Of a stretch of DNA of 64,000 nucleotides, positions 8,055-17,164 are shown in pieces; position 1 is the first letter of the stretch; every line of letters begins with the position of its first letter. Location: assembly GCF_018279165.1 (NCBI RefSeq), contig NZ_CP047291.1, positions 62,001 through 126,000 on the forward strand. Reading direction: 5' to 3'. Origin of the DNA: Falsirhodobacter algicola (lineage in GTDB: Bacteria > Pseudomonadota > Alphaproteobacteria > Rhodobacterales > Rhodobacteraceae). The translations under genes and the position numbers were made by a program. The notes beneath the pieces are model-generated. The model ran no database searches and had not been told where the DNA came from. It saw only the letters and a list, made by a program, of their open reading frames with translations.

Positions 8055-8984
8055 TCAGTAGCCGCGTCGCAGATCGGCGATGTCGGGGGCGGTGCCGGTT
8101 TCCTCGAAGATGCGCAGGTTGCGCGCGATGATCCGGCTGCCCGTCGGCGGGTCGATCAACGAGGCGACATGCGGCGTCACCGTCACGCCCGGATGGGTCC
8201 AGAACGGATGTTCGGGCGGCAGGGGTTCGACATGGAACACATCCAGCGTCGCGCCGCCGATCTGCCCGCTGGCAAGCGCGGCCAGAAGATCCTCCTCCAC
8301 CAGGTGCGGGCCGCGGGCGGCATTGATCAGCGCCGCGCCCGGCGCCAGCCGCGCCATCAGCCCCGCATCGAGGATGCCGCGCGTCTCTTCGGTCAGCGGC
8401 AGAAGGTTCACGAGGATCTCGGTCCCCTCCAGAAACGGCGCCAGCCCCGCCTCCCCGGCAAAGCCGCGCACGCCCGGCACCGCGCGCGGGCTGCGCGACC
8501 ATCCCGCGACATCGAACCCGATCGCCGCCAGCAGCCCCGCTGCCGCCGCGCCCAGATTGCCGAGGCCCATCACCCCCACGCGCCGATCCGGCGCGGCGGG
8601 CATCACCACCGGCTGCCACCGCCTTTGGGCCTGCGCCGCCCGCAGCGCGGGCATCCCGCGATGATGGCGCAGCACATGCAGCGCGACGTATTCGTTCATC
8701 CGCTGCGTCAGATCGGTGCCCACGGTGCGGATCACCGGCACATCGGGCAGGGCCGCATCCTCCAGCAAATGGTCGATCCCCGCCCCGATGGAGATGATGG
8801 CCTTCAGCCCCGCAAAGGCCGCAAGCCGCCCCGTCCCCGGCTTCCACACCACGGCATAGCGGACGGCGGCGGGATCGGTCACCGCATTCATCGGCTGCAC
8901 CCGCCAATCGGGCAACCGTTCGGCCAGCATGGCGCACCAATCGGCGGTCCGCGCCTCGGACGGGGTGTGGACGGCGACGATCAT
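8055..8984 (-). CDS. D-2-hydroxyacid dehydrogenase (glyoxylate/hydroxypyruvate reductase A type)
   Basis: 309-residue NAD(P)H-dependent 2-hydroxyacid dehydrogenase, close in length to GhrA (about 312). The cofactor loop GVMGLGNLGAAAAGLL is the Rossmann GxGxxG, and the catalytic set is present as Arg in INAARGPHLVEE, Glu in FHVEPLPPEHPFW, and His in TVTPHVASL. It would reduce glyoxylate, hydroxypyruvate or another 2-keto acid. The frame stays open far upstream, but the ATG at 8984 overlaps the aminotransferase stop (ATGA), so this start is preferred. It is the last gene of a four-gene operon with two aminotransferases, which suggests reduction of a keto acid formed by them. Confidence 0.88.
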   Translation of the reverse strand: MIVAVHTPSEARTADWCAMLAERLPDWRVQPMNAVTDPAAVRYAVVWKPGTGRLAAFAGLKAIISIGAGIDHLLEDAALPDVPVIRTVGTDLTQRMNEYVALHVLRHHRGMPALRAAQAQRRWQPVVMPAAPDRRVGVMGLGNLGAAAAGLLAAIGFDVAGWSRSPRAVPGVRGFAGEAGLAPFLEGTEILVNLLPLTEETRGILDAGLMARLAPGAALINAARGPHLVEEDLLAALASGQIGGATLDVFHVEPLPPEHPFWTHPGVTVTPHVASLIDPPTGSRIIARNLRIFEETGTAPDIADLRRGY

Positions 8985-10351
8985 GCCCCGGCCCCGCCGA
9001 ATACGCGGCTCAGCGCGGTGTCGATGGCGGCGGTGATGGTGTCGATGTCCTCCTCCGTCACGATCAGCGGCGGGCTGAGGCAAAGCGTGTTGTTCATCCC
9101 CGGAAGCGAGCGGTTCGTCATCCCGATGATCACCCCTTCGGCGGCGCATTCGGCCACGACGCGGGCGACCAGCCGTTCCTCGGCGGGATGGCGGGTGGCA
9201 CGGTCGGCGACCAGCTCCACCCCTTGGAAAAGGCCAAGCCCCCGCACATCGCCGATCACCGCATGGCGCGATTGCAATGCGCGAAGGTTCGCCATCAGCC
9301 GCGCCCCCATCGCGCGCGTATTCTCCAGAAGGTTCTCCTCCTCGATGATGCGCATATTCTCCAGCGCCGCCGCCGGCCCCGCCGTGCAGCCCCCGAAGGT
9401 GGAGATGTCGCGGAAATGGGCCAGCGGGTCGGCCTCGTCCTTGAACCGCTCGAACACGGCTTCGGTGGTGACGGTCAGCGCGATGGCGGCATAGCCCGAG
9501 GCGACGCCCTTCGCCATGGTCACGAAATCGGGCTGGATCCCGAAATGCTGATAGCCGAACCATTCCCCGGTACGGCCCAGCCCGCAGACCACCTCGTCGA
9601 TATGCAAAAGGATGTCGTAGCGGCGGCAGATCTCCTGCACCCGGTCCCAATAGCCGGCGGGCGGCACGATCACCCCGCCCCCCGCCGTCACGGGTTCGAG
9701 GCACAGAAGGCCGACCGTCTCCGGCCCCTCGCGCAGGATCACCTCCTCGATCGCGTCGGCGGCGCGGCGCCCGTAATCCGGATCGTCCCATTGCGCGCGG
9801 TATTCAAGGCAATGCGGTACCTCCACGAACCCATCCGGGAAGGGGCCGTATTGGGCCGCACGCTCGGGCTGGCCGCAGGCCGCCAGCGTGCCGAGCGTGG
9901 TGCCGTGGTAATCCCGCTCGCGGTAGAGGATCTTCGATTTGCCCCCGCCGTGATGGCGCGCCGAGATCTGGCGCACCATCTTGAACACCTTCTCGTTCGC
10001 CTCCGACCCCGAGGTGCCGTAATAGACGCGCGACAGCCCCGGCATCTTCGCCGTGATCCGTTCGGCGAACAGCGCCGCCGGGATCGAGCCTGCCGCCTGT
10101 GCGAAATAGTTCATCCGCACCAATTGATCGCGCACCGCATCGGCGATGCTGGTGCGGCCATAGCCGACATTCACCGTCCAGACCCCGCCCGAGACGGCGT
10201 CCAGAAAACGCCGCCCCGCCGCATCCCAGACATGCGCGCCCTTCCCCTCGACGATGATGCGCGGGTCCGATGTCTCGAAGGGTTTGTGCTGCATCATGTG
10301 ATGCCAGACATGCGCCTTGTCGGCGGCGATGACGGGGGCCAGATCGTTCAT
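8981..10351 (-). CDS. Class III (omega) aminotransferase, second of a tandem pair
   Basis: 456-residue PLP-dependent class III aminotransferase that moves an amino group from an omega-amine or amino acid, usually to pyruvate. Landmarks are the N-terminal HVWHHMMQHKPF, the phosphate-binding VYYGTSGSEANEKV, the cofactor aspartate region LLHIDEVVCGLGRTGEWFG, and the Schiff-base lysine in VTMAKGVASGYAA. The pattern resembles taurine- or beta-alanine-pyruvate transaminases, though the amine donor cannot be fixed. Its ATG overlaps the upstream aminotransferase stop and its own stop overlaps the dehydrogenase start, both as ATGA. The longer frame to 10441 is rejected because it would overlap the first aminotransferase by about 90 bases. 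Confidence 0.9.
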   Translation of the reverse strand: MNDLAPVIAADKAHVWHHMMQHKPFETSDPRIIVEGKGAHVWDAAGRRFLDAVSGGVWTVNVGYGRTSIADAVRDQLVRMNYFAQAAGSIPAALFAERITAKMPGLSRVYYGTSGSEANEKVFKMVRQISARHHGGGKSKILYRERDYHGTTLGTLAACGQPERAAQYGPFPDGFVEVPHCLEYRAQWDDPDYGRRAADAIEEVILREGPETVGLLCLEPVTAGGGVIVPPAGYWDRVQEICRRYDILLHIDEVVCGLGRTGEWFGYQHFGIQPDFVTMAKGVASGYAAIALTVTTEAVFERFKDEADPLAHFRDISTFGGCTAGPAAALENMRIIEEENLLENTRAMGARLMANLRALQSRHAVIGDVRGLGLFQGVELVADRATRHPAEERLVARVVAECAAEGVIIGMTNRSLPGMNNTLCLSPPLIVTEEDIDTITAAIDTALSRVFGGAGA

Positions 10352-11709
10352 GCGCCGAACACCTCGCCCATCGCGCGGGCGAACCGCTCCAGAAGCTCCT
10401 CCATCTCGGCCTCGGTGATGATGAGCGGCGGGCAGAAGCACACCGCCTCTCCGATCGGGCGGAGCAACAGCCCGTTGCGTTGCGCGGCGGCGGCGACGGC
10501 CTGCGCCAGACGGCCCGGCGGGGTGCTGCCCTGCTTGGCGGCCTTGTCCTCCACGAACTCCACCGCCGCGATCAGGCCGGTGCCGCGCACCTCGCCGACA
10601 TGGGGATGATCCGCGTGGCGGCGCAGACCCGCCTGAAGGATGCGCCCCATCGCGGCGGCATGCTCCACCAGCCCCCGTTCCTCGATGATGGCGAGGTTCT
10701 CCAGCGCGACGGCGGTCGCCACGGGATGGCCCGCCGTGGTGAAACCATGCCCGAAGGTGCCGAGCCGTTCCGATCCGTCGGCGATCCCCTGATAGATGCG
10801 GTCGCTGAACACGATCGCCGCCAGCGGCTGATAGGAGGAGGTGATCTGCTTGGACAGCACGAGGATGTCCGGCGCGATGTCATAGGTCTCGCAGGCGAAC
10901 ATGCGCCCGGTGCGCCCGAAGCCGTTGATCACCTCGTCCGCGACGATCAGCACGTCGTGGCGGCGGCAGACCTCCTGCACCTTTCGCCAATAGCCCGCAG
11001 GCGGTTCGATCACGCCGCCCGCCCCCACCAGCGGCTCGGCGATGAAGGCGGCGACGGTGCCGGGCCCTTCGGCAAGGATCACCGCCTCCAGTTCCGCCGC
11101 CAGCCGGTCCGAGAAGGCCTCCTCGCTCTCGCCCTCATGGGCCTCGCGCCAGTGATGCGGGGTGGAGACGTGGCGCACGAAATCCAGCGGCAGGTCGAAC
11201 CCCTTGTGGTTCCCCGGCAGCCCGGTCAGCGATCCCGACCCGATCGTGATCCCGTGATAGCCCTTCAGCCGCGCGATGAACTTCTTCTTCTCCGGCCGCC
11301 CGATGGCGTTGTTCCAGAACCAGACCATCTTGATGACGGTGTCGTTCGCCTCGGACCCCGAATTGGTGAAATGCACCCGGTCCAGCCCCTCGGGCGTCAT
11401 CTGCACCAGCTTTTCCGCCAGCGCGATCGACGGCTCCTGCCCGCGCGAGGAGAAGAGGTGCATATAGGGCAGCCGCTCCATCTGGCGCGTCGCCGCCTCC
11501 ACCAGCCGCGGTTCGGAAAAGCCGAGCGCCACGCTCCACAGCCCGGCCATCCCCTCGATATAGGCGTTGCCGTCCTCGTCGAAGACGCGCACCCCTTCGC
11601 CGCGGGCGATCACCAAGGGGCCGGTGCGTTCATGCGCGCGTGCATTGGTGACGGGATGCATCAGAAAGCGGATGTCGCGCCCCTGAAGCGAATTGGGAAG
11701 GTGGGTCAT
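10348..11709 (-). CDS. Class III (omega) aminotransferase, first of a tandem pair
   Basis: 453-residue class III aminotransferase. Key segments are VHFTNSGSEANDTVIK, the aspartate block VLIVADEVINGFGRTGRMF, the PLP lysine in LVLSKQITSSYQPLAA, and TFGHGFTTAGHPVATAVA. It differs clearly in sequence from the next gene, so the pair is not a recent duplication. AGGA precedes the ATG at 11709. The gene lies between an SDR dehydrogenase and a second aminotransferase in one operon, which suggests a pathway with two transamination steps or two amine substrates, such as a diamine. The exact substrate is not readable. Confidence 0.9.
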   Translation of the reverse strand: MTHLPNSLQGRDIRFLMHPVTNARAHERTGPLVIARGEGVRVFDEDGNAYIEGMAGLWSVALGFSEPRLVEAATRQMERLPYMHLFSSRGQEPSIALAEKLVQMTPEGLDRVHFTNSGSEANDTVIKMVWFWNNAIGRPEKKKFIARLKGYHGITIGSGSLTGLPGNHKGFDLPLDFVRHVSTPHHWREAHEGESEEAFSDRLAAELEAVILAEGPGTVAAFIAEPLVGAGGVIEPPAGYWRKVQEVCRRHDVLIVADEVINGFGRTGRMFACETYDIAPDILVLSKQITSSYQPLAAIVFSDRIYQGIADGSERLGTFGHGFTTAGHPVATAVALENLAIIEERGLVEHAAAMGRILQAGLRRHADHPHVGEVRGTGLIAAVEFVEDKAAKQGSTPPGRLAQAVAAAAQRNGLLLRPIGEAVCFCPPLIITEAEMEELLERFARAMGEVFGA

Positions 11710-11774
11710 GGGTGGTCCTGTCGCTGTGCACGCGGCCACCGCAGGGCCGCACGCCGCCGATCAGATACCCGCGA

Positions 11775-11788
11775 TTGCCACTTGGCAA
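11775..11788. other. Near-copy of the palindrome flanking the rep/par module
   Basis: TTGCCA (11775-11780) and TGGCAA (11783-11788) are separated by CT, differing at one base from the palindrome TTGCCAATTGGCAA found beside parB and rep. It lies in the 92-base gap between the SDR and the first aminotransferase. It may be a further partition site or an unrelated operator. Confidence 0.35.
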
Positions 11789-11801
11789 GAGCGCACCCGC
11801 G

Positions 11802-12533
11802 TCAGACGTGCTGACCGCCATTGATGTGGATCTCGGCGCCGTTGATATAGGACGAGGCGTCGGTGCACAGGAAATGGATCGTGCGCGCCACTTCCTCGGT
11901 GGTGCCGAGGCGCTGGAGCGGCACCTCGCGCTGCACCAGCCCATCCGTTCCCGGCGACAGGATGGAGGTCGCGATCTCGCCGGGGGAAATGGCGTTGGAG
12001 CGGATGCCGAGGGGGCCGAACTCATGCGCCAGTTCCCGCGTCAGGGCCGCCAGCCCCGCCTTGGATGCGGCATAGGCGACCCCCGCGAAGGGATGCACCC
12101 GCGATCCGGCGATGGAGGTGACGTTGACGACGGACGCCCGCGCCTTCGTCAGTTCCGGCAAGAGCTCCTGCACCAGCAGCGCGATGGAGACGAGGTTCAC
12201 GTTCAGCACCTGCGCCCATGTGCCCGCATCCGTCGCGGCCACGCCAAGGCGCGCCCCCTCCGCCCCCTTAGGCGAGATGCCCGCGTTGTTCACCAGCGCG
12301 GCCAGTTCCCCATCCGGCAGGCGCGAGCGCACATCGGCCGCCAGCGCCGGGATCGCCGACAGGTCCGACAGGTCGGCCTGAATGTGGCTTTCGCGCGCGC
12401 CGGGCCAGCGGCATTCCTCGGAGAAGGGCTGCCGCGAGACGGTCAGCACGCGCCATCCCTCGCGTTGGAGGATCTTGACCGTGGCATGGCCGATGCCGCG
12501 GCTGGCGCCGGTCAGAAGGCAAGTGCGCGTCAT
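11802..12533 (-). CDS. Short-chain dehydrogenase/reductase (SDR)
   Basis: 243-residue classical SDR. The nucleotide loop LLTGASRGIGHATVK, the LVNNAGIS motif, the catalytic serine in VVNVTSIAGSRV, the active-site YAASK, and the C-terminal INGAEIHINGGQHV are all present. It would oxidise an alcohol or reduce a carbonyl with NAD(P)H; the substrate is unknown. A strong AGGAGG lies upstream of the ATG at 12533, which settles the start against a longer frame to 12596. It is the first gene of the aminotransferase operon and diverges from urtA. Confidence 0.88.
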   Translation of the reverse strand: MTRTCLLTGASRGIGHATVKILQREGWRVLTVSRQPFSEECRWPGARESHIQADLSDLSAIPALAADVRSRLPDGELAALVNNAGISPKGAEGARLGVAATDAGTWAQVLNVNLVSIALLVQELLPELTKARASVVNVTSIAGSRVHPFAGVAYAASKAGLAALTRELAHEFGPLGIRSNAISPGEIATSILSPGTDGLVQREVPLQRLGTTEEVARTIHFLCTDASSYINGAEIHINGGQHV

Positions 12534-12813
12534 GGGGAATCCTCCTACAGGGGGGCGGGTGACGGGCGGCAGGATAGGGCCGCACGCGGGCGGCACAACG
12601 CGAAACTTTGCCGCCCCCGATATGCCTGCGGATCGGGCACCATCCTATGCGGATGCCGCATGATTGTGCAGATGCCTGAAATCCGCGCCCTTCGTCAAAC
12701 AGCCGCATTGCCGCGCACGAAGCCGTGATCCTACCACCGAAGACAACCGGCCGCACAGGACCGGCACGACATGACGCGTCCGATGGGGGGCGCAGCACAG
12801 GGGGAACGGGACC

Positions 12814-14103
12814 ATGTTCGACATGAAGGGCATCGCGACCGCCGCGACGGTGGCGCTGACGGCGGCTGGCGCGGCCATCGCCCAACCGACCGGAGAGCCG
12901 ATCAAGATCGGCGTTCTGCATTCGCTTTCGGGCACGATGGCGATTTCGGAAACGACGCTGAAGGACACCGTCCTGATGCTGATCGACGAACAGAACAAGG
13001 CCGGGGGCGTGCTGGGCCGCCCGCTGGAGGCGGTGGTCGTGGACCCGGCCTCGGACTGGCCGCTCTTTGCCGAAAAGGCGCGCGAATTGCTGACCGTGTC
13101 GGATGTGGACGTGATCTTCGGCTGCTGGACCTCGGTCAGCCGCAAATCGGTCCTGCCGGTGCTGGAGGAACTCGATGGGCTGATGTTCTATCCCGTGCAG
13201 TACGAGGGCGAGGAATCCTCGCGCAACGTGTTCTACACCGGCGCCGCGCCGAACCAGCAGGCGATCCCCGCCGTGGATTACATGATGAACGAGCTGGGGG
13301 TGGAGAAATTCGCCCTTCTGGGCACCGATTACGTCTATCCGCGCACGACGAACAACATCCTCGACGCCTATCTGAAGGACAAGGGCGTGGATGAGAGCGA
13401 CATCTTCGTGAACTACACCCCCTTCGGGCAATCGGACTGGTCGCGCATCGTGGCCGATGTCGTGGCCCTCGGCGCGGATGGCAAGCAGGTGGGCGTCATC
13501 TCCACCATCAACGGCGATGCCAATATCGGCTTCTACAAGGAACTGGCGGCGGCGGGCGTCTCGGCGGACGATCTGCCGGTGATCGCCTTCTCGGTCGGCG
13601 AGGAGGAGCTTTCGGGCCTCGATACGACCGATCTCGTGGGGCATCTGGCGGCGTGGAACTACTTCGAATCCGCCGACACGCCCGAAAACGCCGCCTTCAT
13701 CGAGGAATGGCACGCGTTCACCGGCGATGACACGCGGGTGACGAACGATCCGATGGAAGCGACGATGATCGGCTTCAAGATGTGGGTTCAGGCCGTCGAA
13801 GAGGCGGGCACCACCGATGTCGATACCGTCCGCGAGGCGATGTATGGCCAAGAGGTGCCGAACCTGACCGGCGGCACGGCGACGATGCTGCCGAACCACC
13901 ACCTGACCAAGCCCGTCCTGATCGGCGAGATCCGCGACGACGGCCAATTCGACATCGTCAGCCAGACCGAGCCGGTCGCGGGCGATGCATGGACCGACTA
14001 CCTGCCCGCCTCGGCCCCGCTGGAAAGCGATTGGGAACACCTCGATTGCGGCATGTACAACACCCAGACGCAGACCTGCATCCAGCAGAAATCGAACTAC
14101 TGA
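12814..14103 (+). CDS. urtA: Urea ABC transporter substrate-binding protein UrtA
   Basis: 429-residue periplasmic receptor of the high-affinity urea importer. After a signal peptide ending near AAIAQP come IKIGVLHSLSGTMAISE and the long FGCWTSVSRKSVLPVLEE and FYPVQYEGEESSRNVFYTGAAPNQQ stretches that are highly characteristic of UrtA; the tail CGMYNTQTQTCIQQ is also typical. It is followed by urtBCDE in the standard order. In other bacteria the operon responds to nitrogen limitation; no NtrC site was identified upstream. The start is the ATG after GGGGGAACGGGACC. Confidence 0.96.
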   Translation: MFDMKGIATAATVALTAAGAAIAQPTGEPIKIGVLHSLSGTMAISETTLKDTVLMLIDEQNKAGGVLGRPLEAVVVDPASDWPLFAEKARELLTVSDVDVIFGCWTSVSRKSVLPVLEELDGLMFYPVQYEGEESSRNVFYTGAAPNQQAIPAVDYMMNELGVEKFALLGTDYVYPRTTNNILDAYLKDKGVDESDIFVNYTPFGQSDWSRIVADVVALGADGKQVGVISTINGDANIGFYKELAAAGVSADDLPVIAFSVGEEELSGLDTTDLVGHLAAWNYFESADTPENAAFIEEWHAFTGDDTRVTNDPMEATMIGFKMWVQAVEEAGTTDVDTVREAMYGQEVPNLTGGTATMLPNHHLTKPVLIGEIRDDGQFDIVSQTEPVAGDAWTDYLPASAPLESDWEHLDCGMYNTQTQTCIQQKSNY

Positions 14104-14148
14104 CGCATGAGGGGGGCCGCGCGCCCCCTTCCCTTTCCGGATGGATGC

Positions 14149-16038
14149 ATGGTGCAGTTTCTGCTTCCCCTTCTTCTGGCGGTGATGCTGGCCTTTCCCG
14201 CCGCCGCACAGGATGCCGCCGACGTTCTTCGGGCGCATCGCGATCAGATCGAACGCCCCTCGCGGATGACGATCGGCCCCGTCATCGACGAACTGGCCGC
14301 CAGCGGCGATCCGGCCGCCGCGCGCATCCTTGCCGCATGGGAGGAACGCCGCCTCGGCCTTCTGCCCGATGGGCGCTTCGTGATCGAAGAGGATGGCACG
14401 CTGACCGATCTGACCGGCGCGGCGGTGGGGGGCGATGCCTCCATGCTGCGGCCCAATGCCGGGGTGCGGGGGCTGATCGCCTCGGCGCGGGTGCGCTTCC
14501 AACTGGCCGATCCGGCCAAGCGCGCCGAGGCGCTGACCGCCATCGCCCGCAATCCGGCCCCCGAACATCTGCCGCTGCTGCGCGCCGCCTTGGCCGAAGG
14601 GGACGACCCCGCCATGGCCCGGACCGAGCGGCTCTTGACCATCCGCTTCGATCCGGACCCCGCCGCGCGGGTGGCCGCGATCCAGAGCTTCGGCGCCTCG
14701 CTCGCCATCGACGTGCGCGCGGCGCTGAACCCGATCCTTGCCACCACGCGCGTCGTGAGCCTTGACGGCCCGCCCCCCGGCAACATCGCCCGCGAGGTGC
14801 CGGTGGACGAAATCGGCCGCACCGCCGCCTACGATCTCTTGGTCGCGGCCGATCTGGCCCCGGCCCGCCTCTCCCCCGAGGGGGAGCGTGCGGCGCTTCT
14901 GTCCCATGTGGAGGATGGCCGCATCGCGGGCATCCCCGTCGCCACGCTGAACACCCGCGCCGCGCGCGATGCCGCCTATGAGGCGCTGGAGGCGTCGGGC
15001 GCCGTGCCCCCCGCCGCCACCGAGGACGAGGTGGACGCCGCCCTCGCCGCCGCCACCATCGCCGATGTCTATGCCGAACCCGAAGAGGCCGTGACCGATG
15101 CCGCCCGCGCCGCCCTGCGCGGGATCGACACCAAGGTCGGCCTGATGCGCTTTGCCGATCTGGCGATGGATGCCGTCTCGCTCGCCTCGATCTATTTCCT
15201 CGCGGCGATCGGCCTCGCGATCACCTTCGGCGTGATACGCGTCATCAACATGGCGCATGGCGAGTTCATCATGATGGGCGCCTATATCGGCTATGCCGTG
15301 CAGCAGGTCGTGCCGAACTACACCCTCTCGCTCGTGATCGCGCTGCCGCTGGCCTTCGCCGTCGCCTTCGCGGCCGGGGTGGCGCTGGAACGGCTGGTGA
15401 TCCGCCACCTCTACCGCCGCCCGCTGGAGACGCTTCTGGCGACCTTCGGCGTGTCCATCATGTTGCAGCAGCTGGCCAAGAACATCTTCGGCACGCAGGC
15501 CCGCCCGCTGACGGCGCCGGGCTGGCTCTCGGGTTCGCTCACCCTCAACGACGTGGTGTCGATCAGCTGGATCCGCATCGCGATCTTCGTGCTGGCGCTG
15601 CTGTTCCTCGGCCTCTACCTCTTCATCATGCGCCGCACCCGGCTGGGGCTGGAGGTGCGGGCGGTGCAGCAGAACCCCTCCATGGCCGCGAGCATGGGGA
15701 TCGCGCCGGGCCGCATCAACATGCTGGCCTTCGGCCTCGGATCCGGCATCGCGGGGATCGCGGGGGTGGCCATCGGCCTCTTCGCGCAGGTCACCTCCGA
15801 ACTCGGCCAGCAATACATCGTGCAAAGCTTCATGACCGTGGTCGTGGGCGGGGTCGGCAGCATCTTCGGCACGCTGGCCGGGGCGGCGCTGATCGGCTTT
15901 TTGCAAAAGGGGATCGAGTGGATGAACCCCTCCAACACGCTGGCCGCCCAGACCTACATGATCCTCTTCATCATCATCTTCATCCAGTTCCGGCCACGGG
16001 GCATCATCGCCCTGAAGGGCCGCGCGGCAGGGGACTGA
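14149..16038 (+). CDS. urtB: Urea ABC transporter permease UrtB
   Basis: 629-residue inner-membrane permease. The first part has a signal-like hydrophobic stretch (LLPLLLAVMLAFPAAAQ) and a soluble HEAT-like region of about 300 residues, as in proteobacterial UrtB. The membrane domain begins near LMRFADLAMDAVSLASIYFLAAIGLAITFGVIRVINMAHGEF (seen in pieces), the LivH-type signature. The ATG at 14149 (MVQFLLPLL) is chosen over the upstream ATG at 14107 because it starts the signal-like segment. The gene is between urtA and urtC, one base before urtC. Confidence 0.95.
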   Translation: MVQFLLPLLLAVMLAFPAAAQDAADVLRAHRDQIERPSRMTIGPVIDELAASGDPAAARILAAWEERRLGLLPDGRFVIEEDGTLTDLTGAAVGGDASMLRPNAGVRGLIASARVRFQLADPAKRAEALTAIARNPAPEHLPLLRAALAEGDDPAMARTERLLTIRFDPDPAARVAAIQSFGASLAIDVRAALNPILATTRVVSLDGPPPGNIAREVPVDEIGRTAAYDLLVAADLAPARLSPEGERAALLSHVEDGRIAGIPVATLNTRAARDAAYEALEASGAVPPAATEDEVDAALAAATIADVYAEPEEAVTDAARAALRGIDTKVGLMRFADLAMDAVSLASIYFLAAIGLAITFGVIRVINMAHGEFIMMGAYIGYAVQQVVPNYTLSLVIALPLAFAVAFAAGVALERLVIRHLYRRPLETLLATFGVSIMLQQLAKNIFGTQARPLTAPGWLSGSLTLNDVVSISWIRIAIFVLALLFLGLYLFIMRRTRLGLEVRAVQQNPSMAASMGIAPGRINMLAFGLGSGIAGIAGVAIGLFAQVTSELGQQYIVQSFMTVVVGGVGSIFGTLAGAALIGFLQKGIEWMNPSNTLAAQTYMILFIIIFIQFRPRGIIALKGRAAGD

Positions 16039-16039
16039 C

Positions 16040-17164
16040 ATGCGCCGATCGACGATCATCTTCCTCGCCGCGCTGGCGTTCCTCACCGTGCTGGTGACGG
16101 TGCTGGCGGGGACGGGGCTCATCTCCACATCCTTCGTGAAGACGCTGGGCATGACGCTGTGCCTCTGCCTCGCCGCCGTCGCGATGGATGTGGTCTGGGG
16201 CTATACCGGCATCCTGTCGCTCGGTCATATGGCGTTCTTCGCGCTTGGCGGCTACCTCATCGGCATGTGGCTGATGTATGCCCGGACCGAGGCGATCGTG
16301 GTGCAGGCCCTGTCCGGTCAGACCCTGCCCCCCACCCCCGAAGAGATCCGCGCCGGCATCGGCGGGCAGCTGTTCGGCGTGGTCGGCAGCACCGATATCC
16401 CGTGGATCTGGGGCTTCGCCCATGCGCTGCCGCTGCAACTGGCGCTGGTGGTGCTGGTGCCGGGGCTGCTGGCGGCGGTGTTCGGCTGGTTGGCCTTCCG
16501 CAGCCGCGTGACGGGGGTGTATCTGTCGATCCTGACGCAGGCGATGACGCTCGCGCTCGCGCTCTATCTCTTCCAGAACGACAGCGGGCTGCGCGGCAAT
16601 AACGGCCTGTCGGGCCTGCAGAACCTGCCGGGCGTCAGCGCGCCGCAATCGGTGACGGCGCTGTGGCTGTTCTGGGCCTCGGCGGCGGCGCTGGCGGCGG
16701 GGTATCTTCTGGCGGCCTATGTCGTGGGCGGCACCTTCGGCAGCGTGATCCGCGCCATCCGCGACGACGAACAGCGCGTCCGCTTCCTCGGCTATCCCGT
16801 CGAGGGGTTCAAGCTCTTCGTCTTCACCCTGACCGCGGTGATCGCGGCCATCGCGGGCGCGCTCTATTATCCGCAGGCCGGGATCGTGAACCCGGCCGAG
16901 ATGATGCCCATCGCCTCCATCTACCTTGCGGTCTGGGTGGCGATCGGCGGGCGCGGGCGGCTTTACGGCGCGGTGCTGGGGGCGGCGGCGGTGTCGCTGC
17001 TGTCGAGTTGGTTCACCGGCGGGCGCGCCCCGTCGATCCCGCTCGGCTTCTACACCATCGACTGGGTGGACTGGTGGCAGGTGCTGCTGGGGCTGACCTT
17101 CGTTCTCGTCACGCTGCTGGCGCCCAAGGGCATCGGCGGCCTCTTCGACCGGTGGCCGAAATGA
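16040..17164 (+). CDS. urtC: Urea ABC transporter permease UrtC
   Basis: 374-residue LivM-type inner-membrane permease forming the urea channel with UrtB. Multiple hydrophobic helices are visible, with the family segment VVWGYTGILSLGHMAFFALGG near residue 50 and the cytoplasmic loop RAIRDDEQRVRFLGYPVE that contacts the ATPases. The start lies one base after the urtB stop and the stop overlaps the urtD start as ATGA, so the operon is tightly coupled. Its length matches the family. Confidence 0.95.
   Translation: MRRSTIIFLAALAFLTVLVTVLAGTGLISTSFVKTLGMTLCLCLAAVAMDVVWGYTGILSLGHMAFFALGGYLIGMWLMYARTEAIVVQALSGQTLPPTPEEIRAGIGGQLFGVVGSTDIPWIWGFAHALPLQLALVVLVPGLLAAVFGWLAFRSRVTGVYLSILTQAMTLALALYLFQNDSGLRGNNGLSGLQNLPGVSAPQSVTALWLFWASAAALAAGYLLAAYVVGGTFGSVIRAIRDDEQRVRFLGYPVEGFKLFVFTLTAVIAAIAGALYYPQAGIVNPAEMMPIASIYLAVWVAIGGRGRLYGAVLGAAAVSLLSSWFTGGRAPSIPLGFYTIDWVDWWQVLLGLTFVLVTLLAPKGIGGLFDRWPK

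Noticed and set aside
10348-11709. Recent gene duplication producing the two aminotransferases
   Set aside because: The two proteins share only family motifs and differ across most of their length, so they are separate lineages brought together.
12268-16152. 1294-codon open frame on the - strand across urtA-urtC
   Set aside because: It is antisense to clear urt genes, is rich in His, Arg and Gly as expected for a GC-rich shadow frame, and shows no domain.
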